Shown: positions 50,558-63,100 of the stretch, piece by piece
Layout: the number at the start of each line of letters is the position of its first letter
Position numbering within the stretch: position 1 is the stretch's first letter
Origin: Baylisascaris procyonis
Taxonomy: Eukaryota > Nematoda > Chromadorea > Rhabditida > Ascarididae
Assembly (NCBI GenBank): GCA_037389465.1
Contig: JAZARR010000059.1
Coordinates: 5,913,001-5,977,000, forward strand
Length of the DNA: 64,000 nucleotides
Direction: 5' to 3'
Translations under genes and position numbers: made by a program
The notes under the pieces: model-generated
What the model was told of the DNA's origin: nothing
The model's input: only the letters and a program-made list of their open reading frames with translations
Databases searched by the model: none

Positions 50558-51870
50558 GCTACATATTGGAACGATGCTGTTTTATGGAGCAGCACTGGCT
50601 GCAACTAAATAGCGTACTTCACGAAAACAATCGAAGGTGATTTAATCTTTAATGCGTCTTGAAAAGCCGCAGCTTATGAGAAGTCAAAAATTTGTAAATT
50701 TCCAAAGCCTCGCTGGTTATTATTTAAGATCGCTCATTAGCCGATTAGCGTAGATGGTCTCTCTTAAAAAGCTTTTGAATGCATATTTTAGAAATATCTG
50801 GAGGCTGACTCCATTCCACGACCTCCATCAGCGATCATCAAAACGGTGCATCAAGGAAAGGAGACGACCGAATTTAAACGTCTTTTCCCTGCATGGGACG
50901 ACAATCTTTTTAAGAATGTAAGTGTTTGCACATTATCTTTGATGAAAGCAAATGCTCACACTATCACTCTATGTTGTTTTATGCGATAACGAGCAATGAT
51001 CAAAAATACATTCATTTGTGCGCATAGAATGCATTTATTGAACGTCGCTTTATGTGATTGTCACTTACGAGTAAATATTGTATGCTAGAGATCAGAACTG
51101 AAGTATTACAGAATACAAGTGAATATTAACGGTTTTCATGAGACAGAAGATTTTAACGTTTAATATTGAGATTCATTTATATCGAAAGGAAGGAAGAATG
51201 AATGCAAATATATCAGGAAGTGGAGAAAACCTCATGAAGAAATAACTGTCTGTATGGGTAGCAATATCAACAGTTCAAATGCGGAAGGAGGAAAGTTTTT
51301 GAGGAAAGTTCTGGAAAATTCTATTCAACCCTAAGGATACTTTTTGTGGACACAGAACTCTTCTTGTTAATCATTCGGATCGCCGAATATGTTCGTTCAC
51401 TCGTCGGCTATGCCTGTATCTTTGAAGTAAATGTCATTAAGTAAAGTGATTTCTTATCAAGAAAGCTCGATTTTAGCAGTTGCGATGGTAAACGAAGCAA
51501 TGGTGTATGGTTGTGCCGAACGATAAAGATTCATTGCTCTTAACTTCGCTCTGTGATTTAACCAGCATTACTTTTCACTCAAATAAAACTTCAAAAGCAC
51601 TTGTTTGCACACAGAAGATGACTGCAATGCATATTGATTTATGTAATGTTGATGAACACCTCATCCTTTCGCTATATGGCCAGAAAATGAAGAACACTTT
51701 AAAATTTTACATAAAGTAATATCTGCTGAAGTTGTAAAATAGTGGTATTCCAAGAAAAGAGTTAACCGGAATCGATGGCATGATGCATTATTGCACCTGC
51801 CAATCTACAAACTAAAAACAATATTTTGCAGCTCTTTAGAGTAATTGCCAACTCGCAGCATTCCACATAA
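41785..51870 (+). CDS. gsnl-1: Gelsolin-like actin-severing protein with four gelsolin repeats
   Basis: Exons: 41785-41856, 43073-43147, 43554-43610, 44253-44330, 44831-44883, 46352-46466, 46900-47010, 47382-47448, 47781-47919, 48357-48435, 48747-48863, 49680-49862, 50375-50485, 50792-50917. They join in phase to 461 aa. Four gelsolin repeats are visible: G1 ([23 protein letters not shown]), G2 ([18 protein letters not shown]), G3 ([17 protein letters not shown]) and G4 ([17 protein letters not shown]). The WDDNLFKN segment closes G4. C. elegans GSNL-1 has the same unusual four-repeat plan and about 475 aa, where animal gelsolins have six and villin adds a headpiece. The role would be calcium-regulated severing and capping of actin filaments. 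A short last exon is needed: 51832-51870 ([12 protein letters not shown], total 473 aa) fits the length best; 51217-51237 and 51028 onward are rivals. Confidence 0.93.
43342..43378. repeat. (TA)n microsatellite
   Basis: About 18 TA units in gsnl-1 intron 2. Confidence 0.97.
43803..43867 (+). repeat. Pyrimidine-rich tract in gsnl-1 intron 3
   Basis: C and T make up nearly all bases (CCACCTCTCCTCTCCCACTC and similar). It resembles the tract in GST intron 3. Confidence 0.7.
48151..48186 (+). repeat. Pyrimidine-rich tract in gsnl-1 intron 9
   Basis: Continuous C/T run with several CCCC blocks (CTCCTCCCCCCTTCCCCC). Confidence 0.75.
50511..50554. repeat. (TA)n microsatellite
   Basis: About 22 TA units in gsnl-1 intron 13, starting 26 nt after the exon 13 donor. 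Placement so close to a splice donor may affect splicing if the length varies. Confidence 0.97.
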
Positions 51871-52547
51871 GCCCAGCATTCCACTTTACATTCAACCCAA
51901 ATTTAAACTCTAAACAGTGATTATGGATGGCTGGTTTCAAACGATTTCTGTTGAAATATAGCAAATGGCTATCATTAGTGAAGTAACGTTACCACTGAGC
52001 AAGACTAAACGAGTGTACGTTGGCTTTCGTGAAACGCTCTGCATTCATATAAACTCCACAAAGATGTTGCTGAATGATCTTCTTTGAGGCCCTGTTGTGC
52101 GCTATTCAAATCAAGTAAGATCAAAATAAGAGTGGAAATCGTTTTCGCGCTCACACTGATTTGAGCGTTGTTTTATCGAAGAGGTCATGTGGTACCATAT
52201 TTGTGGTGTTCAAGAAGTGGACGACTGCGAGTGAGTAGCCATACACATTGGTGTGGCTGTTTCAGCGCTGCCATCTTCCTGTCGATGAATGTTTATCGCG
52301 ACACAGTCGTTGCACAGGTGCTTGGTCACAACAATCCGTTGGTCACTCATCTCGTCTCGTCTCACAGTGCCACTCGCCGTCTCTCTCCGTTCGGGCATTG
52401 AACCCTGGCCCAGCACACCTCTCCATCTCTCTTCCATTCCCGACGGCAGCTCATTCGATTCGGTGACGGCACCCAATTGCCTATCCGTTCATCCAAAAAC
52501 TATCTCACCTTGTGCGGCTACTGTTGCCCCCCTCCACGCTAGACCGC
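51871..52547. promoter_or_regulatory. Upstream region of the nuclear receptor gene
   Basis: The part from about 52160 to 52547 is clearly GC-richer than the flanks and open in several frames on both strands. It is likely the promoter and 5' UTR of the nuclear receptor. It could also hold an additional coding exon in a different frame (a CTCACAG acceptor lies near 52364). The frame of the called start is closed by a stop at 52464-52466. Confidence 0.4.
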
Positions 52548-55500
52548 ATGAACTTTGCCCAAAGTAGTGCTTTTCCCTTGCTAATTCCATCCCCGAGCGT
52601 CTCCTCTACTGAACTCTCACCGCAAGTTCTCGAGGTTCAAGCATCTTCAGTATCTAGTATGCCCGATTTGTGCGATACGGTGGATGCGGCAGCTATAGGT
52701 GTAGAAAACTGTTGCAACGTTTGGCATGTGACTCCCTCGTATGTTTGTTATTCCACTCCATCTGTGTATCATAATACACCGTCGTCAACGGTCGTTCCAC
52801 AGACAATGCCTGCCGATTCAACTTCATTTCTTTTGCCTTCTGCATTTCGAAGACCCTCCGATGAGGTGCAGCAAACGTTCGATGAGCAATATCTCCAGAA
52901 TGCCGTCTTCTATACAATAAATGAAAACTACGCTGAGAGCCAACGAACTGATGAAGGTAACTGCTATCTCCTTCGAAAGTCCCTAATTCGCTCACCTATA
53001 TATCTTCTATTGAAGCCGACAAAAAGATACTACCAGAAGCGAAAATTTTACGTCTGCCCATCGGCTGAGAGTTTCCTTAATCTCCTGCAGCTACAAGAAA
53101 AACCGTTGTTCGATAACGACTAATCTGATTTTCATTTTGGAAAAAGCGCCTTTTTGAACAAACAGCACGCTATGAATATCGGCTTCTTTTGGATTATTTA
53201 GTCAGTTATTTAGTTATTTAATAGAGATTCTTTAGTAGAATTATTATTAAGCGATTGCTGCATACTTCAACTAACAATAAACGATTTGAGACATTTAAAA
53301 GCACTAAAAAAGACGATTAAGATTGTAAAGTTTCTGCGTAAGCATATCGTTGCTGAACTGTTTGGTGTTTCATCTCAGAATAATACTCCTATAGAAACTG
53401 AATGTGTAGTTCATCATTATATCATTAAATTTTCTCTTTTTGTATTTTACAGAATTGTTTTTCAATAGCTATTCCAATGGAAAAATAAACATTATTCTTT
53501 TCTATTGCTATATAGGCAATTGTAGGTTAATGTAATATTTAGTTGTCCCTCTTTTATCTTAAGCTATAGATAGATTTAAAATACGTTTAGCTTCAAAAAT
53601 ATATTTCTGCAATGATTGCATCAATCACTTAGCCAGGTTACAGTGATAGATAAAATGATTCAACCATACCTTCGTCTACACTAATGTTTCTTCTTTGAGA
53701 TATTTATAGAATGCGTTCAATTTTGGTCCGCTTTAAGCTTATATCCATGTTTATAGGTGTATTTAAATGTGGACTCTTCTTGCACCGAGCGAATCGGTGT
53801 TTTTTATGAACGAAATAGTTTCTTTGATGAAATTTCTATGCGTTGAGTATTCGATATATTGAGTGGGGATATATTTAGCATTTGAAGTTGATGAGATTTT
53901 CTTTTAATACATACTTTTGCGTTCGTCTGCAATAGAGGGAATGAACATTTCTTCTGTCATGAATTGCAGGATATTTCAGTTTTCCTTCAATTTTTAAAGC
54001 AAATGCCTGTGTTACGAGGTGTGTTATGAAGCGGATTAATCTCATAGACGCATATGAAGAGTGTGGAAATTTGATTGGGCTCATAACGAAGTTGCAATAA
54101 GATATGGGCAATTAAAGACATCTTGAAATTCCTCTATGGCATCAAGTAGTTACAAATAAATGAAGAAATACGCTAGAGAAGTTGGTACGATGCGTGCTTT
54201 TGCAGCCCGCTCAGCACATACACAAATTTCATAAGCTCTCTCTCTACAAATGATAAAAAATTTAAAATTATTGCAATTAAAATATACGATACAATTATTT
54301 TTAATTGCTTCAACTTCTCGCATAGGCATTCTAAAAAAAAAAAAAAAAACTTGAGATCCAGTCGGCGTAAAATACTCGTAGTTCCTTGTTACTTTTAAAT
54401 GGCTGTAACTCCTTTCGAAATTAATTGTTCAAAGCGAACAATCGTATGGGAGATTAGCAGACGATTTATAATGCAAAACTTTAAGTTTAGAAGCTCTCGA
54501 GCTAAAACTACCGGGCAGACAGGCAGACCAACACATACAAACAGAGAGAAATGACCTCGCATAATGCGCCTTGCGAACGTAAATTTGCAGAAGCGCATAA
54601 CATCGCAGCAAGAAACACTTGCGCGTTAACAGTTTTGAAACGCAGTACTAATTCACTACAAAATCAGATTTTAGAATTAATCGTGCTCATTTCATTGTCT
54701 CAAGTAAACAAAACTTTGTCATAATTGGTACAATTGTAAAATTTATATCAACTTCCGTAAAATTTGTTAGAAAAAGAAAAGCGAAAAACATCCTTCACAT
54801 TTTTGTCGATTATATTATCGAATTATGCAAATTTATTCCACTATCTGTCTGGTTGTATGATTGAAATATCTACCTCCTATAAATGGGTGACGTATGACAA
54901 GAATTTTGTTTATTTACAGCAACATTTTCAACGTTTGATGAAAAATGCATACTTGCAACGACATCTGAAGACGAATTATCTCGTCACCCTAGTTTTCCGT
55001 ATTGTCATTTTTCATCTCTTAGATAAATTGGCAGCAGATGAACTTTTTTTTTGAAATTGATTTGCTATACTTGATGCAAGAACTCCGTGCACTTTGTTTC
55101 CGATGTGTGTCCTTGAATATATTTCTCAAATATGGCTATGCAAGGTTAGTTGAGTCTATATGAGCTCTAACTTTGAATAAGGTAATCCAAGCCGCAAAAG
55201 AAAGCATCCTTATAGACGAAAAGTTTTCTTACATTTCGATGTGTTGTGATCGAAAGAGGAGCCGCAAAAATTGGGGACAGGAATTACAAGAATAAGGTTC
55301 GACAGGGAGAACGAAAGCCGTAAACCAGTGATACACGGGGCAAAGGGGCAAATAGTTGCATTTCTGAGTTCTTCAGCGCGAGCTTAATCTGAGGAGGTGA
55401 CGAAAATTTAATAAATTAGATTTTTTTTTTTTTTTTGTATACATTGCGCAGACAAATTCCCATGCTTATTATCTGATACAAAAGGCAGAAGGGGGAATTT

Positions 55501-58500
55501 ACCCATTCTCCTTTTTTTGCTGTGACTATAGGTGAAATTAAGCCAGTTCTATCGCCGATATCCCAAAGCACATATAACTGCTTAAATATTGTCCAAAACT
55601 ATCTTGAAAACTTATAAGCTAGTGGTAATCTAGGTGTTATATATATCAGACAATGTTTATTTAAAATAAGCTGCACAAAAATGTGCCGAATTCCGATTCA
55701 ATTGAATTCATTTGAGTCCTTTGTACTTCTAAGTCATCTCAGCTTATTTAATATGTTCAGCATCCTCAAATACCTTCAAGTATCACAGCGCTAACCATTT
55801 CGCATTTTCAATACCAACCTTCATAGTTGTGGATCACATCCCATACAGTCGGCCAAATAGAAAACTCTCACTCTCAATTTGTCAAATCAAAGACCATAAC
55901 CTCGATGCTGCGCTTTGAGTTCCTCGCCATCTTCTCTCTCTTTCTCTCTCTCTCTCCCTCTCTTATGCAAATTTAATATCCCCTTTCTAGTTGTCGTTGA
56001 AATCTTTTAGAAATGAGAAAAAGGAAACACTGCTTAAAGAATTTACCAGCACTATAAAACAAACAACTGCGCGTCTAAGTGAACACAACCGTTCAGCTTA
56101 AACCATCGAAGCGCAGTCAAAGAGTAGCTATTTGTATCTTTTGAAGTAAAAATTTCCCCGAGAAGATATTGTGAGTGATTAGCGATACAAGTGGTTCTTG
56201 GATAATTGAGTGTTGTCTTCTAAGTGAAATACTTTATGTCACATGTACAATGATCGACCACTGCTTTCTCAACTAGCCATAAAGGCCATAAATGCTTTTA
56301 TAACTGCAGAAATAACAGATGGAAAGATGTGCCTTTGCTGGCATAATGTGCACCTTTGCATTTCAGCTACAATCTGATGAATATCTACAAACGATCAAAG
56401 AAACAAGTTAATACTTTTCCTAAGGGAATGTGCAAATCTCCCAGCTAAAAATTTGTTTTTATACTGCATCCTATTGCTTGCAGAACAAAACTGACTTATA
56501 AATTTAATGAGCTCTTTAAGTGTCGTTAAGTGATGAGAGTGATGCTGAATCTTAATAAAGGCGTCGCTATAATGCGCTTCTATAGAAAAATTTACAAAAT
56601 CATACGAAAGTCATGAATCTTCTAATATAAAAAAAACATGAAATTCTCAATGTGTAAATATTCAAGTTTTACTTTGAGTTTAGATAGTTCTTGAAATTCT
56701 CGCATCACTTTGTAAGGAAGAACAACGAATTCATCTGCACTGCTAAGAGACTCGTTTCACTTCCCACCATTTCGAAAAGAAAAAAAAAATTTTTCCAGTT
56801 TTTGATGTGTTATTTTATACAGTCGAGTTGTATTATCTAATTAATGAATATAGACATTAATGAACACCAAAAAGTGTCTATTTTAAAAATTTTCATATTT
56901 TTTTCACTTGTTACAAAATTAAGAATAGCGAACGAGTCAAAGCGCACAAAGAATCTTCTTTTCTCTATTAGACGAAAAAAAAAATGAACAAAAGGAATGG
57001 CTACAAAGTGCAATCGTCTTTTCTTTTTTTCTACGGCAATCACATTCCTAATAATGTTCAATCAACACTTGCAAATGATATATTTTGGGCCTTATTGCTC
57101 ATTAAAATTGCGTTAAATTTCAAAGAAAAGAAAACGAGCCGAATGATCGCTTTTTAAGGTGTAAACTTTTTTTTTTTTACACTGACAATCCACGAAGTTG
57201 GAAAGAAATATCAATCGCATACTGTACCATAATTTCCAATGAGGGTTAACAATTTTCCCATAGTTAAAAGCATTATAAACTATAAATAGCAAAAAAAAAA
57301 AGAAAACATAAACTGCATAGCATAGGGCATTCGATGAGAGTGTCTTAATCAAAAGCCTCTCATCTATTTCGCATTCTGATGGTTTGAAACTTTCGATGAA
57401 TTGATAAGTTTTGACAGTATGGGAAATATTTTCAAAAACTTTAGTAAATGTTTGCAAATTTCCCAACCTTAGCTAAGCCTATCCCGCAGGCAATTTATGC
57501 TTACATCCACAATTACAAGAATATATTTGTTGCGTAAGTGTGAAAATATTTGGTGAATACAAGTGAACAGGTTCCCATTATGAGGCTTCTCATAACAGTT
57601 TTGCGATTCGTTAGCAGTAAATAACATTAATCACACCAGTAAATAACAGTCTTCTCCAACATCACTCTGCAATGTTATGACGTTAGCCATTAATCAATAA
57701 TTCCATTCGATTTGGCGGTACTTGAAGAGTAGAAAGAGATAAACTTTTTAAAGGTATTTAGGTAATGACCACAATATTACATTATAATGTTTTCAATTCA
57801 AAGCCGATCGAATAACATAAAAAACAATAACAATATAAAAAGAAAATACTTTCATATATTCTTGTATCGAATATTTATTGGCGAGAATTATATATAAGCA
57901 GCAATCAGTAGCACGTAGAAAAAAAAGAGATTAAAAGCGCTTACAACACACAAGCATGAGAAAGAAAAAAAAAGGGAAGCAATAAAATAGTGATAACAAC
58001 GTGCAATAAACACAATAGAAATTTTTGCGATTTAGTGAGATGTTTCGAATCAACGACAGCGTTTAGCGGAAGCGAATAATCGCACAAAAAATATTGCATA
58101 CGTTATTTTCTATTTCTGTTTTGTTAAAATAACAATAAATTTTGGACTGAACAATGCTGATGAGCGCAAATTGTGCGACTGGCAATATCAAATATTGCGC
58201 GCTATATAAATATAGATATAATACGTGAATATTCGAAACCCACTCGCAGGTAGCAATTTCGTATATCGAAGTATAAGACGAATGAAAACTCGTAAGATAA
58301 ATCAGTGGGCACAGAAATGAGAAGCTGACGTTAGATGATTGCAGAGAACACTTTCGCAGGTGCTGACAGCTCGGCTGGAAAGCACACCTCATTGTGCAAG
58401 GTGTGTGGTGATAAAGCGAGTGGCTACCATTATGGTGTTACATCTTGTGAAGGATGCAAGGTTTGATGTTTTGCCTTTTTATTTGTTTGTTTGTTTGTTT

Positions 58501-61500
58501 GTTTTGCCTTTATTGGAGAACAATGACTTCGACGCTACACGCAGACTTTTTTCTATTTGGAGAGAGGTTTCAGCATAAAGAGTCAGTTCCGGCCCTTAAA
58601 GAAACGCAATACCCTTGCAAATGAGTGAATGCTGGTGGTAAGGTGCAAAGGGTTTCGTCCAGTTTAAATGGTTAAATTGTATCACTTGATGGTGATGGTG
58701 ATCGTGATGGCATTAGTGGTGGAAATGGTTTTTGGTTTGGTGCATCAGTGTTGTTGCGCAATCTTTGGTGATGGTGGTGGTGCATCGGTCGTTATTGCGT
58801 AATCTTCCTCCTTCGAGTGCGCCATTGTTCTCGTATTGTGGTCACCCCCGACGAGTGATCGATGATTTACGCTGCCAGTTTCGTGGATGACTTTAACAAT
58901 AAAACCAAGATGAGAGCAATTACGAACGAATCCCTTTTTTCCATGAATACATCACGATCGAACAAAACAATCAACGGAACGTCGTTCAGAAAGGGAGAGA
59001 AAAAAACGACGAGATAAGGTGTGCGGAAAATTAAGCAACACCGCCCCAGTTTATGACTAAAGCCCATTGTTTGCCTATTTCAGAGCAATACACAAAATGT
59101 GCTTTTTTACGGCGCGCTTTCTTGTTTTACAAGTAAAAAATATTTAAATTACAAGTCACGAGTAGAATGCAAAAAAAAAAACAAATTGCATAATCGTTTA
59201 GATAACCTCTAAATATTCATATGCTCAAATTTCCTACATAATAAAGCAGAGGCAAATAGTACTAATTGTAATCCCTCATTATCTCAACGTGATCTTTTAT
59301 GGCACCACTGCAAACGAAACGAATGCTTTTCCGTCATGTGAACAAGTTCACTAAGTTCACTCGCTCTATGAGTTCCATTTACGTTTTTGTTGCGTCCGTT
59401 TTTTCTCACAAATCTTTCCTTCAGAAGTTAAGATGAGGTGAACTAATTTTCATCGAGCGTAATCGATGAAGCTGCTCTCACCAGTGAAGTTCATTGCAAA
59501 AATATTCAGGAAAAACGAAGTGAAAATCTCTCGCATTGTGCGCATATGCAAATGACCTTGGCCCAATTGAATGGCAGGCACCAGATAAATTCCACCTATT
59601 CACATATTCAGGTGGACAATAATTCGGACAAGGTCGCCAACCTCACTTCAAATTTAAGCCATAAATAGTACTGAAATGACAAAACTTAACTGTAGTAATT
59701 AAATGTGCATGGTGGTGAATGATACAACTGAAATCAGCTAATCTAGGCGCAAAACTGACAATGATGGACAGACCAACATAGCTGGTGAAAAGCTGTCACT
59801 TCGTAGACAGATCCCAAGTACACAATCTCTGACTGTTCAGTTTCTGGTGCAGTGACAGCAATCAAAATTCATTATTTACTACATGCACAAATGTCGCGTT
59901 AATTTAGAAATGCTTCAAATCGAAGTGTGATCTCGAGTGACTTGTCGATACCTTGAAAGTATTTTTAACGAGATCAAGCAAAAATACTGCAAGTCCCTTA
60001 GAGTCGACCGATTTGTTCCCTCGTTTGGCGATTGTCTGAGGGAATTTTTGAAAATTTGGGCATAGCAAGCTAAAAAAAAATACATCTTACATGTTAGGAC
60101 CCATAACTGTGTTCTCAAATGTTTTTATTGGCCAGTGGGGCTCAGTGGCTCATAAAAGAACGTCTAAGAACGAATACTTCCAGGCGCTCATCAAATGAAA
60201 TTGAAAAGCAACGTAAAAGTTGCAGAGTGGCATTTCTTTCATAACAAATCTACACATCTTGCTTCAGGGTTTCTTTCGTCGAAGTATACAAAAACAAATG
60301 GAATATCGTTGTCTAAGGGATGGAAGGTGCCAAGTGTATCGCTTGAATAGAAACCGATGTCAGTATTGTCGCTTCAAGAAATGCCTCGCTGTTGGAATGT
60401 CAAGAGATTGTTAGTAAACGTTTCCTTATATTCTTTACCTATGCAAGCCTAGAGTGCAGTGCAAATCTTGAAATTGAGTAAATCCGCTGGTATCTAGTTG
60501 ATAGGTGGTGAAACGAAATAATGACTCTCGAGAAAGTTATAAATAGCAACGACTGTAGTTTGAGACATTCCTAATTGTGCGATCTTGCTCAATCCTCGAG
60601 ACTAGAGTGAGCAATTCATGTGTATCCGACCTTAGGAGGTTTCTTTTGCTAGACTAATCCTTGGGATCAACTAAGTATGAGAATTTAATTTCGAGCGCAC
60701 TATGAGAATGAGAATTTTAGGGAAATATGCTATGATACGATGTAAATTTAGTGCTGCTTTTAGCTGTGCGATACGGAAGAGTGCCAAAGCGTTCAAGAGA
60801 AGGCACAACTGAAGCAAGGGATAACTGTGTGGCGGTCATCGATGCGGATATAGAAGCGCAATCCGAACTCGAAAGGAATAAGTCGGCTATCTTCGATATT
60901 ATCCTCAGCGTTTCGCATGCACACAAGGCTAATTGCAATTATATCGAAGAGAAAATCAAGAATATGCAACCAAGAGCGATCAACTTTGTTAGCATTCTTT
61001 ACTCTTCATTTAACAAAATTTATCGTATTAATAATACATGTTTTGTTTAAAGTACACAAATTAGTGCATCAGCACCTTTAATAAAATTTTCATTTAATTG
61101 AAATTCACTTTTAATGAAAATGTTTATGCATATTTTTCTTATCGATTTACGTTCCTATAAATTTTCTTCAGAAGCGGTACCAATTTTATGCTATAACGAA
61201 AGTAACTAGGCTATTTTTTCAACGGGTACTGCTTGACGGAAAACATTTACAGCTGATAAAACTGCGGACTTTTGAACTACGAAACCGTTAATTGAGACTT
61301 AAAATCAGTGATAAAATATGTGAAGCTTTGAGGAAATTTGCTTATGTTTTGCCCTCAAATAATATTTGTTGAAACGTCAACACGTTGTTATTAATATTAA
61401 TATTATAGGCTATTAGCCTAGACACTCTGTTATTTTTTAGTCTTCAAAGTTGAGGTTAATGTTTGCAGTAGTATCAAAATTCTAACGGTTTTAAGCATAA

Positions 61501-63100
61501 ATATTCGTGAAGACTCATCGCTGTTCCCCGATTCCTTACGTTGCCGGGCTCACATGTAAGCTCTTCTTTAGTAATCTTCCTCATCGCCTCCCAATTGAAA
61601 GAATAGATGAAACTAAGGTACCCGATGAAAGCTAGAACTAATTTTACGGCTGTAATATATGTAAGCATTCCTAGTCGTCGATATAATATATAAGTGGACA
61701 GCTGCTGTTAAAATTGAGTGTTTATATACACTGTAAGCTTAAAAGAACTTCAATTATTTGGAAGTGATTTGCAGAACTTCGATAGGAATGAAATGTTCGA
61801 GAATGATTGTGTGAGCAGCGCTGAAATGCTCGATGAGCAGCGCATCATTATGTGGCAAACGTTGAGTGGGAAAATTCTTCCTGAAATTCAGCATATTGTT
61901 GAATTCGCTAAAAGTATTCCAGGTGATTTTTTAATTTCATCGCTGAACTATGATATAAGAGAGTGAAGGAAATTTTCACACATTATGTTTAAAAAAATGA
62001 TTCTTATTATAGTCATTGTCTTATGTTTTGCATAAAAAATTTTCATAGCAAGAGAATACATCGAAAATATTGGTAGATTAATTGAAATTACTCGGAAAAT
62101 TACTCTCTTGTACTTTACGTTTTTAAAGAGCGTGAAGAAACTTCTCGATAAACAGTTTATTCGCGATATTAATGGGATTAAAGTAAAAGATTTTCATTCC
62201 TAAACATTTCGGGATAGTTCGCTTACTTTTGGATGATAAAAGGAGAAAAGGAGTACGAGGTGAATAAACTCAACTTTTAACTCAAAACATAAATGTAAAA
62301 AAAAAACTTTGAGCAGTCTAGCGTTTTTCGGACATATTTTTAGTTAACTAATATCTAACTTTGCAAAACGAATGGACTGTGTTCACTTCACAACCTGAGA
62401 CTATACACTTCGCATGCAAAGAATCCATTTATATCTACTCGAGAGCAATAGCATTTTTTCATCTTTCGTAATCTTTCGCGTGTTATTTGCTACAGAAAAT
62501 ACAATCATTCAAATCAAAAAGAGTTCAGTTTGACTGCCAAACTCCATAGAGAAAAATATTTGCAAGAATAGTGAAAATTGAAATAAAATTTATCAGTTGA
62601 TTTTTTCCAACTGTTTCGTCGACTGAATTGCTGAAATTGATGGAGGAAAAATATACTTGAATAAACATAAACGAAAAATGTGAAAGAAATGAGATTGTAT
62701 GGAAATATTGGATTATTCGCTTTCGTGAAAGTCCAAATATCTTAATTATGGCCACTCAAAAAACTTCAAATGATGCAAATGAAGTGAATCGATGAAAATG
62801 GCATTAATAAGAAGGAGCAATAATTTCTAGGATTCCTTCGATTAGATCAATCCGATCAAGTATCACTCATAAAGAATGGCTTTTTCGAAATGTGGCTTGT
62901 GCGAGTATCACGAGTATTTAATGGTCTTACCGGTTCGCTAATGCTTGCCGATGGAAATATTATCAGTAGGCAACAATTGGAAATTATTTATGGATGTGAT
63001 TTAACGAGTATGATGATTAATTTCTCCACTTCGATTAGCGCACTACAACTTTCGGATGGTGAAGTGGGAATATTCACTGCTGTTGTACTACTCTCACAAG
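52548..63100 (+). CDS. sex-1: Nuclear hormone receptor, E78/SEX-1 type (NR1 group), 3' end beyond window
   Basis: Exons: 52548-52956, 58360-58460, 60268-60409, 60764-60987, 61775-61922, 62831-63100. All join in phase (431 aa so far). Residues 1-136 are a Ser/Pro-rich A/B region ([12 protein letters not shown]). The DNA-binding domain runs from C149 ([15 protein letters not shown]) through P-box CEGCKG to [10 protein letters not shown] and [17 protein letters not shown], a C-terminal extension typical of E78. Introns fall after CEGCK and after MSRD, common sites in nuclear receptors. The ligand-binding domain begins in exon 5; exon 6 holds the helix 3-5 signature ([19 protein letters not shown]). 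The final donor (GTTCAA after LLSQ) leaves about 80-100 residues, including helix 12, outside. C. elegans SEX-1 is an X-signal element in sex determination; that role here is inferred. The start ATG is the first in frame. Confidence 0.9.
54494..54540 (+). repeat. Dispersed repeat copy B (CTCTCGAGCT...CAGACA)
   Basis: Starts CTCTCGAGCTAAAACTACCG and continues with GGCAGACAGGCAGACCAACA, parallel to 13281-13320. The upstream flank (54350-54430, with GGCTGTAACTCCTTTCGAAA) may belong to the same element. Confidence 0.5.
55931..55967 (+). repeat. (CT)n tract
   Basis: CT dinucleotide run with a few TTT interruptions in intron 1 of the nuclear receptor gene. Confidence 0.9.
58482..58505 (+). repeat. 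(TTTG)n microsatellite
   Basis: Five to six TTTG units about 20 nt downstream of the donor that follows the first zinc-finger exon. Confidence 0.9.
58690..58806. repeat. GGTGAT-rich stretch with a 40-bp imperfect tandem repeat
   Basis: Positions 58690-58724 are rich in GGTGAT units. Then two related 40-bp units start at 58739 and 58779, each beginning GGTGCATC and containing TTGCG(C/T)AATCTT. They lie in the intron between the two zinc-finger exons. Confidence 0.75.

Larger units (their letters stand above)
52957..58359 (+). other. Large first intron of the nuclear receptor
   Basis: A 5.4-kb intron, the longest in the window. It contains a copy of the dispersed repeat (54494-54540), a (CT)n tract and long poly-A/T runs. 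The open frame at 54764-55054 has no recognisable domain. Long first introns often carry enhancers or an alternative promoter, but no specific element was identified. Confidence 0.6.

Noticed and set aside
52210..52476. 88-codon minus-strand frame in the GC-rich region before the nuclear receptor
   Set aside because: Several frames on both strands are open here, as expected from base composition; no domain or splice sites support this one.
54764..55054. 96-codon plus-strand frame in nuclear receptor intron 1
   Set aside because: It opens without an ATG, has no recognised domain and lies between phase-compatible exons of the receptor.
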